Source: Hydrangea macrophylla (taxonomy: Eukaryota; Streptophyta; Magnoliopsida; Cornales; Hydrangeaceae). From it: DNA of 64,000 nucleotides. This document shows, piece after piece, positions 1 to 10,100 of the stretch (positions within the stretch are counted from its first letter, which is position 1; each line of letters starts with the position of its first letter). The notes beneath the pieces are model-generated. The model searched no databases, was not told the origin of the DNA, and was given only the letters and a program-made list of their open reading frames with translations. The stretch spans positions 73,251,588-73,315,587 of the forward strand of contig CM066987.1 of the NCBI GenBank assembly GCA_033977485.1. Reading direction: 5' to 3'. Position numbers and translations under genes: made by a program.

Positions 1-432
1 AATCAGAATTGAGAGAATTGAAACTCACAATCAGATTTAAAGAGAATTGAAACTAACAATCAGATTTAAGAGAGAAGAAATCAGAGATATAGTTATATTT
101 TTATGAGAGAACTAGAAACCAAGATTAGTATGCCTCAAAGGAAGAAGATGAAACCAAAATCAGATTTGGCCTTTCTTTGATATCAATGGCTCCCTTCTTT
201 TTTTTTTTCTTTTTTTTTTTTTCGGATCTCTTCTTTTCTTTTCTTTTTTTTTTCTTTATTTCTTTTTTTTTTTTTTGTATAACTAGAGGCACAAAAACAA
301 AAAAACAAAGAACACAATATAAAACAGAATTTGAAGAACAAAAGAACACGAAGAGTCACGAAGAAAATACGAAGAACAAACAGAGAATAGACGAAAAATT
401 AAAAGGATAGATAACCTGATTTTAGAAACCTT

Positions 433-444
433 GCTCTGATACCA
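433..444 (-). promoter_or_regulatory. Primer binding site of CRM-F
   Basis: On the minus strand this reads TGGTATCAGAGC, the complement of the 3' end of plant initiator-methionine tRNA. It lies 2 nt after the LTR end (CATCA). It is where minus-strand DNA synthesis would be primed. Confidence 0.85.
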
Positions 445-446
445 AA

Positions 447-1175
447 TGATGCGAACCTCAATAGACTAGCAATGAGACCCAACAACAAAGATTGAATATC
501 TTCCCAAGAAAGCTAAAAATCAAATTGTTGTAAAAGTGAACCTGTGACCCAACGCCTATAAAGAGACGCAAACCACAGGTATTCCAATTAGTGAACCTGA
601 GACCCAACGTCTATAAAGAGATGCAAACCACAGGTATTCTTAGTTTTGAACGCCACAAGGTGAAAACCTTGATAAGTTCTGGAAGTTCAATGAAGAACCA
701 AGAAGGAGTAAAAACTCACTTTTATCAATTTATCAAATCTGTCCATTACAAAAGATAAGCAAGGATATATATAGGCTTGGAACATCCCTCCAACCATAGG
801 AATAAATGCAAGTAGTTGGAACAACCCTCCAACCATAGAAAATAATGCATTCACGTTTTTTAGCAAAGGCTAGTACAAAAAAGTAGTTTAACTCATTAAA
901 TGCACTTAAAAACATGAACCAACTCTCAACTACTATCTATAAAACATATATAGCTATATCTTAGAGGTTATATTCAGTCCACATCTTCACATGCATGAAT
1001 TGAATTGACATAGTCTTCATTTCCCTTTGGGCCACTCTTAGGAATGCTAAAATCAGCCCAAATTTCTTGAATCAGCCCATTGAAAGCTTCTCTGATCTTT
1101 TTGGACCTTGCTCTTGTAATTGGCCCATTTGGAACATGCAATGGATCTTGTAATGGCCCATGTTGATTCTCATCA
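447..1175 (-). repeat. 5' LTR of CRM-F (729 bp)
   Basis: On the minus strand the LTR starts TGATGAGAATC and ends in CATCA, giving the 5-bp inverted ends TGATG/CATCA also seen in CRM-D. It contains a TATATATA stretch (about 767-774) as a TATA candidate. Two short internal tandem duplications are visible on the plus strand: a unit of about 55 bp at about 537-645 (landmark ctataaagaga) and a shorter one at about 778-846 (landmark ccctccaaccata). Its first 200 nt encode the pol tail. Confidence 0.8.
974..1175 (-). CDS. LTR-encoded C-terminal tail of CRM-F integrase (CR motif)
   Basis: Starting at the second base of the LTR, the minus strand is open for about 66 codons and ends in TGA (plus 974-976). 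It contains GPITRARSKKIREAFNGLI, matching the tail at the end of the intact gag-pol at 7124-11827 ([18 protein letters not shown]). In a full element this segment of the 3' LTR is read through from pol. In this 5' LTR copy it has no start codon of its own and is probably not translated. The tail replaces the chromodomain of other chromoviruses and is the mark of the CRM clade. Confidence 0.6.
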
Positions 1176-1674
1176 CTCCCTTACGTGTTTACGCTAAAAA
1201 AATTGTCACTCCACTCGTGTTTCACTCTGATTGGCTTTTTCCCGAAATTAGTCTCACACACTCTTGCCTTTTACCTCAATTGTTTTCCCTTTCAAGTTCT
1301 TTCAAGAACTAATTGCACTAAATCAAGACACAACCTTGTTTTATCCCAGCCAGCAATAGATTCTAGAAACAAGGAAGTAATAGAAAAAAAAAATGACACG
1401 GATCTCAAGAAAATATACGACGAGGGCAAACAAAACAAGAAATCAGATTTCGTGAGGAATAAAAGAAAAAAAATCACGAAATTTTTTTTTTTATTTTTTT
1501 TATTTTTGAATATGAGCCAATTGAAGATGGAAACAAAGTTTATCCCAGGAAACAGCGATCACAGACGATAGGTTTCGAACAGCACAAAAACCGAAATTTT
1601 TTTTCGGAATTTTTTTTCACACTATGGAGTAAGATTAGTTTCGGACTCCTTAGACCATGTACAATGCAAAACGA
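1176..1674 (-). mobile_element. CRM-G: minus-strand leader remnant, related to CRM-D
   Basis: The minus strand of 1176-1500 closely matches the 5' leader of CRM-D (34440-34730), including shared stretches such as GGGATAAAACAAGGTTGTG and the end AAACACGTAAGGGAG. The part from about 1560 to 1670 matches a leader segment kept in the A/B/C families (actccatagtgtgaaa and gtctaaggagtcc). No LTR, primer site or gag is present. It is cut by CRM-F on one side and by satellite on the other. It therefore looks like a remnant of an older minus-strand element. Open frames through it are chance. Confidence 0.65.
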
Positions 1675-2049
1675 ACAAAAATGGTTTCGACACTCGCACT
1701 GACATGGGATAGAAATTTACACCTCATACTCACTTGATTAAACTTGAAGGAAGAAACGGCATGCAATTTTGATTCACGGATTGCAAGTTATACGCGAATG
1801 CACAAATTCATAGACTTATTCAGCATTATAAACCTAATATTTGGGGTTTTGAGAGACCAAATTGGGTTTCGACATTCGGAATGACACGAGAACGGAACCT
1901 AAACTTTATACTCAGCTAAATAGACTTGTAATAAGAAACGACATGTAATTCTGATCCACGGATTGCAAGTTAGAAACGAATATACAAATTCATTGACTTA
2001 AGTCTTCTAAATTTAAGTTCTGGGGTTTTGAGAGACCAAAATGGGATTC
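1675..2049. repeat. Satellite array, block 1 (about 179-bp monomers)
   Basis: About two monomers. The landmark AGAGACCAAA recurs at 1852 and 2031, 179 bp apart, within the context tttggggttttgagagacc. The array continues on the far side of CRM-A at 22228: the GATTC at 2045-2049 is repeated at 22228-22232 as the target duplication. Confidence 0.85.
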
Positions 2050-2683
2050 TGATGAGAACATGGCGGCTAGCACAAGGTGGAATGCGGACCCGAACCACGT
2101 GCCAATTGGTCTAGTTACAAGGGCGCTAGCAAAGCGGTTCAAGGACAATCTCAATGGGCTGGTTCAACAAATTTGGGTTGAGACTAATCTGAGTGGCCCA
2201 AAGGAGGATACTAGTGATCCACAAGGCTGGGTGTCCATGATTCAAGCTCTAGAATAAATTATAGGCTTGCATGCCAACTTAGGGATTTTTTATATTCATT
2301 AGTTTCCTTTTATTTTAGTTTTGGGATGAATTATATTGGACCATAATATTTCGTAGGCTTAAAAGGGCCCAACTTTAAGCCTCAGCTATTTAAACAGTTT
2401 TAGGGTTTGTAATATTGAGTTTTGATCATTAATAATATTGTGAGAGTTTTCTCTTTGGTTCTTTGAAGAACTATTCGAACTTATCAGATTTACTCTGTGG
2501 CGTTCATACCTGGACTTATCAATCGAGTTTTCCATCCTTGATTGTGGCGTCTTCGTCCTTTATACCAAGGTTCGCATCTGTTATAGGTGTTGGGTCGCGG
2601 TTTCCATTGAATCTGACAGTAGAACGGTCCGAGACATTAATCGTGTTACGGGTTTCGTCACATTATTGGCGGAGTTCGTATCA
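2050..2683 (+). repeat. 5' LTR of CRM-A (634 bp)
   Basis: Runs from TGATGAGAACATGG to GTATCA. It carries a copy of the pol tail reading frame (open to TAA at 2255-2257), a TATA-like TATTTAAA (2387-2394) and a likely R/U5 part. It pairs with the split 3' LTR at 14666-14831 plus 21565-22227. Visible differences include ggtctagtt here against ggtccggtt there. Confidence 0.92.
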
Positions 2684-2685
2684 GT

Positions 2686-2697
2686 TGGTATCAGAGC
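2686..2697 (+). promoter_or_regulatory. Primer binding site of CRM-A
   Basis: TGGTATCAGAGC, complementary to the 3' end of initiator-methionine tRNA, 2 nt (GT) after the LTR end. Confidence 0.9.
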
Positions 2698-2980
2698 ACA
2701 GTTCTAGTCTCAGGTTTATCATATCTTTTTCGTTTCTGTTCGTATTCGTTTTTTGTTTCTCTTCGTTTTCTTATTCGTTCTCGTTTTTGAACCATATCAA
2801 AAAAAAAAAAGGTGTTCGATTACGATCTGGAATTTCGTGTTTAGGGTTTGCGAATCTGATCTGTGATTTGCTCTTGTTACTTCGTGTTTGTTCATTCTCG
2901 TGATCGTTGTTATTGTGGTTTTTTTTCTTCTCGAGAATTAGGGTTTCTGAATCAAATACGTGAACTGTGAAGTCTGCCTG

Positions 2981-3033
<53 letters not shown>

Positions 3034-3515
3034 AGAGAAGAAAAGAAAAGAAGAGATCGGTAAGCCGCGATAAAAAAAAAAATACAAAAAATAGGCTTAA
3101 AATTTTATTTTTGTTTTACAATATTGGGGGTCTAAGGAGTCCAAATTTGACCTTACTCCATAGTGTGAAATTTTTTTTCCGAAAATTCCATTTTTTTGTG
3201 CTTTTGGAAACCTAGCCATTCGCGTACGTTTTTAGTCGTGCTTTCAACTTCCAAATTTGATTGGTCTAGTTTGGGTGTGGATTGTTACTGAGAAATTCTG
3301 GTCATTGTTTGGTCAGTTTCATAAGAACCGAGTGAGAATTACTACGAGTGGAAAAAGGCAAGAGTGGTGAGCATATAAGAGGGTAAAAGCCAAATTGATT
3401 TTCAATTTAAACACGAGTGAACTTGAGTGATACATCCTAGTTGAGTGAAACACGTGAGCGAGAGTTGTGAGGTCCTGTATATTTTTTTTATCTAATCTTT
3501 GTTTTGCAGCGAAAT
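2698..3515 (+). other. 5' leader of CRM-A with a possible intron (3060-3509)
   Basis: No coding sequence is visible. A long A tract with G-rich interruptions (about 2983-3058) leads into gatcgGTAAGCC, a good 5' splice-site match (GT at 3060-3061). Just before gag come CTAAT, a T-rich tract and TTTTGCAG (AG at 3508-3509), a good branch and 3' splice site. The predicted intron is about 450 nt, and gag would start six bases after it. The leaders of CRM-B and CRM-D have the same arrangement. Splicing itself is inference. Confidence 0.5.
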
Positions 3516-5654
3516 ATGGCCCATAAAGACGAAATTAATGCCGGGGAGGTTTCGGGAGAGACTGATCAGAAACTACTATTGGAGGCATTAATGGGTGAAA
3601 TGAGGAGGGTATTGAGGACAGAGATGGAACAAGTTCATGAACGGATAGATAGAGTAGAGAATGCACGTGTGGAGCAGCCACAAAACAATGCTCCTCATGG
3701 ACGTAGAAGAGAGAGAGTTCAACCGAGGGGAGTGAGAGTTGAAGAAGAGGAGTATTTTTGGGGAGACTTTGACGAAGAAAATGATCAGGAGTCAATAGAT
3801 AATCATAGGAGATATGGTGGTCGGGGTAGAGAAGTTAGGTTTAGAGAAGCTAGGAACCGGGAAGATAATAATTTGGGTAGTATTAAGATGAAGATTCCTT
3901 CGTTTCAAGGGAAGAATGATCCGGAAGCCTATCTAGAATGGGAGAAGAAGGTAGAATTAGTATTTGATTGCCACCATTACTCTGAGGCTAAGAAGGTAAA
4001 ACTTGCTGCCATTGAATTTTCTGATTATGCTATCATTTGGTGGGATCAATTGGTGTTGAATAGGAGAAGAAATAGGGAGCGTCCAATAGAGACATGGGAG
4101 GATATGAAAACTGTGATGAGGAAGCGGTTCGTTCCAAGCTATTATTACCGAGAGTTGTACAACAAGTTGCAAAGTTTGAGGCAAGGTAATAGGAGTGTGG
4201 AAGAATATTATAAGGAGATGGAAGTTGCTATGATTCGAACGAATGTAGAGGAAGATCGAGAGGCTACAATGGCTAGATTCTTAGTTGGGTTGAATCGGGA
4301 AATTACCAATGCAGTGGAATTGCAACACTATGTTGAGTTGGAGGATATGGTACATATGGCTATTAAAATTGAGAACCAACTCAAGAGGAGGGGCAGCAGC
4401 ACACGTCCAAGCCAAAATCCAAGCCAAAATTCCAATACATCCGCTTGGAAACCAAATAATTGGAAAAGAGATGAGAAGCAGCCTTTGATGAAGCCAAAAA
4501 CTGAGCAAAATCAAGAGGTGGCCAGCCATGGAAATCAAGGTAAATCCGATTCGTCTACTTCTCGGAACCGCGATATTAAGTGTTTTAAGTGCCAAGGTAG
4601 GGGACACATAGCTAGCCAATGTCCGAACAAGAGAGTTATGGTGTTACGAGATAATGGTGAGATTGAAACCGAAGATGAAGATGACAACGAATCTATGCCA
4701 CCATTGGAGGATGCCGATGATGAAGAGTACGCTGCCCAAGGGGATTTGTTAGTGGCAAGGAGAGCTCTAAATATGTAGGTTAAGGAAGATGATGAGGCAC
4801 AACGGGAGAACATCTTTCATACGAGATGTCATGTCAAAGATAAGGTGTGTAGTGTGATCATAGATGGGGGGAGTTGTACTAACGTTGCTAGCACAACTTT
4901 GGTGGAGAAATTAGGGCTGCCAACAATCAAGCATCCACGACCTTATAAATTGCAATGGCTCAATGATAGTGGTGAAGTAAGGGTAACTAAACAGGTGTTA
5001 GTTTCTTTTCGTATTGGGAAATATGAAGATGAAGTTTTGAGTGATGTGGTTCCGATGCAAGCTGGACACTTGTTGTTAGGGAGGCCATGGCAATTTGATC
5101 GACGTGTTAAGCATGATGGTTTCACAAATAAATACTCGTTCGTGCTTAATCAAAGGACAATCACCTTAGTGCCTTTGACACCGAAGCAAGTTTATGAATA
5201 TCAAGTGAGGTTACAAAGGGAGAGTGATCAAAAGAAAGAGAGTGAACAAAAGAAAAGGAGTGAGAAAAATGAGAGAGAAAAAGAAAAGAAAAATGCAGCC
5301 ATTGAGGGAAAATTAGAGGGAAACCAAAAAAAGAATTTTTATGCAAAAGCGAGTGAGATCAAACGAGCGTTGTTTTCAAATCAGCCTATGATTGTACTTT
5401 TGTACAAAGAGGCATTTTTAAACACTAACCAAATTGACTCATCTTTGCCTAGTTCAGTTGTTTCTCTTTTGCAGGAGTTTGGTGATATCTTTCCCGAGGA
5501 GGTTCCACATGGTTTACCCCCTATTCGAGGGATTGAACATCAAATTGATTTCGTGCCCGGTGCTACCATTCCAAACCGACCAGCCTATAGAAGCAATCCT
5601 GAGGAGACAAAGGAGCTACAAAAGCAGGTTAGTGAGTTGATGGAAAAGGGGTAC
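3516..5654 (+). pseudogene. CRM-A gag-pol, 5' part (gag, protease, start of pol)
   Basis: The ATG at 3516 (MAHKDE) is chosen; the frame is open further upstream only through a non-ATG codon inside the possible splice acceptor. It encodes the gag domain ([19 protein letters not shown] and following), a CCHC zinc knuckle ([14 protein letters not shown], about 4579-4620) and a retroviral-type aspartic protease site (IIDGGSCTN, about 4857). A TAG at 4776-4778 replaces the CAG seen in CRM-C and ends gag after 420 codons from this ATG; the same frame then stays open. CRM-B interrupts it after the codons for EKGY, just before RT. A lysine/glutamate-rich stretch (about 5205-5340) lies between protease and RT, as in all copies here. 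Confidence 0.9.
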
Positions 5655-6260
5655 TGATGGGAATCAAGGAGCACCAAAGGATCCATTACAAGTCCCAGTT
5701 GGACCAATTACAAGGGCAAGGGCTAAACGGTTCAAAGAAGCAGTTAATGGGCTGATCCACGAAGTTTGGGCTAACTCCAAAGTAGTGAAGGCCAAGATGG
5801 GACCACATAATGATAAGGGGTTGACTAATGTTATCCAGGCCATAGAAGGAGCTGATTAGGTGTAATGGACGTTTTTGGCATTTGGAAGATGATTTGAAGA
5901 TGCTACTTGCCAACTGCCAACTACCTGTCATTAATTTTAGCTTCCAACTACTTACTTTATTGTAACTACTTGTTATTATTGTAGTTGTCTTTGTAATTCA
6001 GTTATAAAAGGGGATGTATCCATCATAAGCAAATCAGTTCTGAATAAAAATCATTTTGAGTGAGAGTAAACCTCTTTGGTTCTTTTAGAACTCTTTGAAC
6101 TTATCAGATTTCCATCTGTGGCGTTCTAACTTCGACTTATCAAGCAGTCTTCCACAACTGTTTGTGGCGTCATCACTTACCATCCATTCCTATCTTAGAG
6201 AAACGATCTGGGAACAAATTTCATACGGGTTCCTTCACTTCGTGGGCGGAGTTCGTATCA
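5655..6260 (+). repeat. 5' LTR of CRM-B (606 bp)
   Basis: Runs from TGATGGGAATCAAGG to GTATCA. It encodes the pol tail in its first 205 nt (open to TAG at about 5857-5859) and has a TATAAAAG box at 6003-6010. Confidence 0.95.
6003..6010 (+). promoter_or_regulatory. TATA box of the CRM-B LTR
   Basis: TATAAAAG followed by GGGATG, about 350 bp into the LTR. The same box is present at 11971-11978 (3' LTR) and in both CRM-E LTRs (37905-37912 and 43861-43868). It would set the transcription start at the U3/R border, about 30 nt downstream. Confidence 0.6.
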
Positions 6261-6262
6261 TT

Positions 6263-6274
6263 TGGTATCAGAGC
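6263..6274 (+). promoter_or_regulatory. Primer binding site of CRM-B
   Basis: TGGTATCAGAGC, 2 nt (TT) after the LTR end; initiator-methionine tRNA type. Confidence 0.92.
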
Positions 6275-6638
6275 CTGGCTCTAAGTCAGGTTACTATCTT
6301 TATTTGTGTTTCTGTAGGTTCTGTTTGTTCTTCAGTTTTATCTTTATCAGTACCTAGGTTCTGCTTGATCTTGTCCCGTATTCAGTTTTATATTCGTGTT
6401 TGATTAAAAAAAAAAAAAAAGACTCCATCTGTGATTCGCACTTCTTATTTCACTATCGTTTTTGAAACTGTTCGTATTGTTTTTCAGTACCTTTCGTGTC
6501 ACTGCCATCTAGTTCAGTGATTCGTAGTTCTGTATTTGGTAAATTGGTCATATCGGTCTTGTATTGAACGTGATCTTTAAAAAAAAAAAAAAAAAAAAAG
6601 AAGAGAAGAAAAGGAAAGAAGAGAAGAGATCGGTAAGC

Positions 6639-6675
<37 letters not shown>

Positions 6676-6808
6676 AAAGAAGAGAAGAGATCGGTAAGCC
6701 AAAAAAAAAAAAAAAAAAAAAAATACAAAAACTCGGCTTAAAATTTTATTTTTGTTTTACAATATTTGGGGACTAAGAAGTCCAAATCTGACCTTACTCC
6801 ATAGTGTG

Positions 6809-6846
<38 letters not shown>

Positions 6847-7123
6847 CCCGAAAATTCCATTTTTTGTGCTATTGGAAACCTAGTCTTCCGCATTCGTTTG
6901 AGTCGTGCTCTCAATTTCCAAATTCGATTGGTCTAGTTTGGGAGTGGGGATTGTTACTAAGAAATCTGATTCTTGTTTGATTAGTTTGATAAGAACCAAG
7001 CGAGATTTACTACGAGTGGAAAAAGGCAAGAGAGGTGAGCGTACTAGAGGGTAAAAGCCAAATTTCTTGAGTGAAACACGTGAGGGAGTGAGAATCTGTT
7101 TCTAACCCACTTTTGCAGGAATC
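6275..7123 (+). other. 5' leader of CRM-B with a possible intron and a duplicated donor
   Basis: Untranslated. The segment ggaaagaagagaagagatcggtaagcc followed by an A run occurs twice in tandem (about 6612 and 6673, 61 bp apart); CRM-E has it once. Each copy contains gGTAAGCC, a 5' splice-site match (GT at 6633 and 6694). CTAAC (7102-7106) and CTTTTGCAG (AG at 7117-7118) just before gag form a good branch point and 3' splice site. The predicted intron is 425 or 486 nt. A second A run lies at about 6811-6841. Splicing is inference. Confidence 0.5.
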
Positions 7124-10100
7124 ATGGCTCTAAACCAAGATAAAAACCCAAATGAAGAAGATCAACAACAGGTTATTCCAAATCTGCAAATCCAAGCTTT
7201 AATGGGAGAAATGAGACGGATGATGAGGGCGGAACTAGAGCAGTTGCATGATAGGATGGATAGGGTAGAAGAGGGAACACAACGGGGGCAGCCACGAATT
7301 GCTCCTAATGCACAAAGAAGGGAGAGAGTTCATGAAGAGGAAGGATACTTTGGGGAAGGGTTTGGTGAGGAAGATGATGGGGATCCAAATATCCACAATA
7401 GGAGAAATGGTGGGCGGTTTAGAGAAGCTAGGAATAGGGAAGATAACAATTTGGGTAGTATTAAGATGCAGATTCCGTCATTTCAAGGTAAAAATGATCC
7501 AGAGGTTTATCTTGAATGGGAAAGGAAGGTGGAATTGGTGTTTGAATGTCACAACTATTCTGAGCTTAAAAAGGTCAAACTTGCAGCCATTGAGTTTTCT
7601 GACTATGCTATTGTTTGGTGGGATCAATTGGTGATAAACAGGAGAAGAAATAGAGATCGACCCATTGAGACGTGGGAAGAAATGAAAACCGTGATGAGGA
7701 GGCGATTTGTGCCAAGCCATTACTACCGGGAGTTGTACCAGAAATTGCAAGGCCTTAGACAAGGTACCCGGAGTGTAGATGATTATTATCAGGAAATGGA
7801 AATGGCTATGATCCGAGCAAATGTAGAGGAGGACCGGGAGGCAACTATGGCTAGGTTTTTGGGAGGTTTGAACCGAGAAATTGCCAATTTGGTGGAATTA
7901 CAGCATTATGTGGAACTGGAGGATATGGTACACGTGGCTGTCAAGATTGAGCGCCAACTCAAGAGGGGGGGCAGCAACGCACGACGTAATCCTACCTCGA
8001 GTTCTTGGAAGCCGCATTTCGTGCAAAAGGAAGAAAAGCAAGTCGCGGCTAAACCCAAGACTGAACAAATGCAAGAAAAGGCTAGCCATGGGAATCAAGA
8101 AAAGACTGATTCTTCCAATACTCGAAATCGTGATATCAAGTGTTTTAAATGCCAAGGCAGGGGTCATATAGCAAGCCAATGTCCAAACAAAAGGGTTATG
8201 GTGTTGCGAGATGATGGTGAAATTGAGACCGAGGATGAAGATGATACCGACTCTATGCCACCATTGGAGGACGTGGGTTGTGAGGAGTACGCAGTTCATG
8301 GTGATTTGTTGGTAACAAGGAGGGCTTTGAGTATGCAGGCTAAAGAAGAGGAAGAGGTGCAGCGAGAAAATATCTTTCATACTCGATGCCATGTGCAAAA
8401 CAAGGTGTGTAGTGTGATTATTGATGGAGGAAGTTGTACAAATGCTGCTAGCACTACGATGGTGGAGAAATTAGGGCTGCCAACAATTACACACCCCCGG
8501 CCTTATAAATTGCAATGGCTCAATGATTCTGGAGAAATAAGAGTTACTAAACAGGTGATGGTTTCTTTCCGCATCGGAAAATATGAAGATGAAGTTTTGT
8601 GTGATGTAGTCCCGATGCAAGCAGGACATTTACTGTTGGGCCGCCCATGGCAATTCGATCGGCGAGTCAAGCATGATGGATTCACCAACAAATACTCTTT
8701 TGTACTCAATCAAAAACCAATCACTCTTGTTCCATTGACACCAAAACAGGTTTATGAGGATCAAGTGAGGATGCAAAAAGAGAGTGAAAAAAAGAGAGAA
8801 ATCGAGAAAATTGAGAGAGAAAAAGAAAAGAAAGGTGAAGTCATTGAGAGAAAAAAAGAGGGAAAACAAAAGAATTTTTATGCAAGAGCGAGTGAGATAA
8901 AAAGAGCGTTGTTTTCAAATCAGCCTATACTTGTACTTTTATACAAGGAGGCATTTTTGAACACTAACGAACTTAACCCCTCTTTGCCTAGTTCTATTGT
9001 GACTCTTTTGCAGGATTATGAGGATGTTTTTCCCGAGGAAACACCCCATGGTTTACCACCAATCCGAGGGATTGAGCATTGTATTGATTTCGTGCCCGGA
9101 GCAACTATTCCAAACAAACCAGCCTATAGAAGTAATCCAGAGGAGACAAAGGAACTTCAAAGGCAGGTTAGTGAATTGATGGAAAAGGGGTACGTAAGGG
9201 AAAGCATGAGTCCATGTGCAGTTCCAGTGCTGTTAGTACCTAAGAAGGATGGGACATGGAGAATGTGTGTTGACTGTCGAGCCATCAATAACATAACGGT
9301 AAAGTATCGCCATCCTATCCCTCGTTTAGATGATATGATAGATGAGCTTCATGGTTCTTGTGTGTTTTCTAAGATTGATTTAAAAAGTGGTTATCATCAA
9401 ATTCGAATGAAAGAAGGAGATGAATGGAAAACTGCATTTAAAACAAAATATGGTTTATATGAGTGGTTAGTTATGCCTTTTGGTTTGACTAATGCTCCAA
9501 GCACTTTTATGAGACTTATGAACCATGTTTTGCGTGCATTTATAGGCAAATTTGTTGTTGTCTACTTTGATGATATCCTCATTTATAGCAAAAACTTGGT
9601 TGATCATGAAGTACATTTGAAATCTGTTTTAGATGTGCTTAGGGAAGAAAAGTTATTTGCTAATTTGAAAAAGTGTACTTTTGGCACCGATAAACTTGTA
9701 TTTCTGGGATTTGTTGTTAGTGCACAAGGTATACAGGTTGATGAAGAGAAAGTGCGGGCAATACAAGATTGGCCAAGTCCCGCAAGTGTAGGAAATGTTC
9801 GAAGTTTTCACGGACTTGCTAGTTTTTACCGGCGGTTTGTGAAAGATTTCAGCAACATAGCCGCACCACTCACTGAAGTCATCAAAAAGAATGTTGGGTT
9901 CAAATGGGGTGAAGAACAAGAGAAGGCGTTTCAGTTGATCAAACAAAAGCTAACCAATGCACCCTTATTGGCTTTACCTAACTTTTCAAAGATGTTTGAG
10001 ATTGAATGTGATGCTTCAGGTTTAGGGATCGGCGCTGTTCTTATGCAAGAAGGACGGCCAATTGCATACTTTAGTGAGAAATTAAATGGGGCAGCCTTGA

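Larger units (their letters stand above)
1..1175 (-). mobile_element. CRM-F: 5' end of a minus-strand Ty3/gypsy element, cut by the window edge
   Basis: Read on the minus strand, an LTR (1175 down to 447) is followed by a 2-nt spacer, a primer binding site and an untranslated leader that runs off the left edge. The leader holds long A/G-rich runs (plus-strand T/C runs at about 187-283), as in the leaders of the other gypsy elements here. The LTR differs from the other LTR families in the window, so this is a fourth family. The minus-strand flank just upstream (GGGAG, plus 1176-1180) would be its target duplication; the other copy lies outside the window. It sits in an older leader remnant (CRM-G). 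No coding region of the element is visible apart from the LTR-encoded pol tail. Confidence 0.8.

Noticed and set aside
1185..1571. Open frame of 128 codons on the plus strand
   Set aside because: It is antisense to a CRM leader remnant with poly(A/T) runs; no family resemblance and no sister copy keeps it open.
2463..2903. Open frame across the LTR end of CRM-A (also at 15249 and 21339)
   Set aside because: It runs through LTR, primer site and leader; the LTR function explains its conservation between copies.
3504..3515. Upstream non-ATG starts for gag (also 34746 and 16352)
   Set aside because: They begin inside the TTTTGCAG motif; the first ATG after it is at the equivalent place in all families.
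6453..6776. Lysine- or phenylalanine-rich open frames in the CRM-B leader
   Set aside because: They are translations of A/T homopolymers in an untranslated leader.
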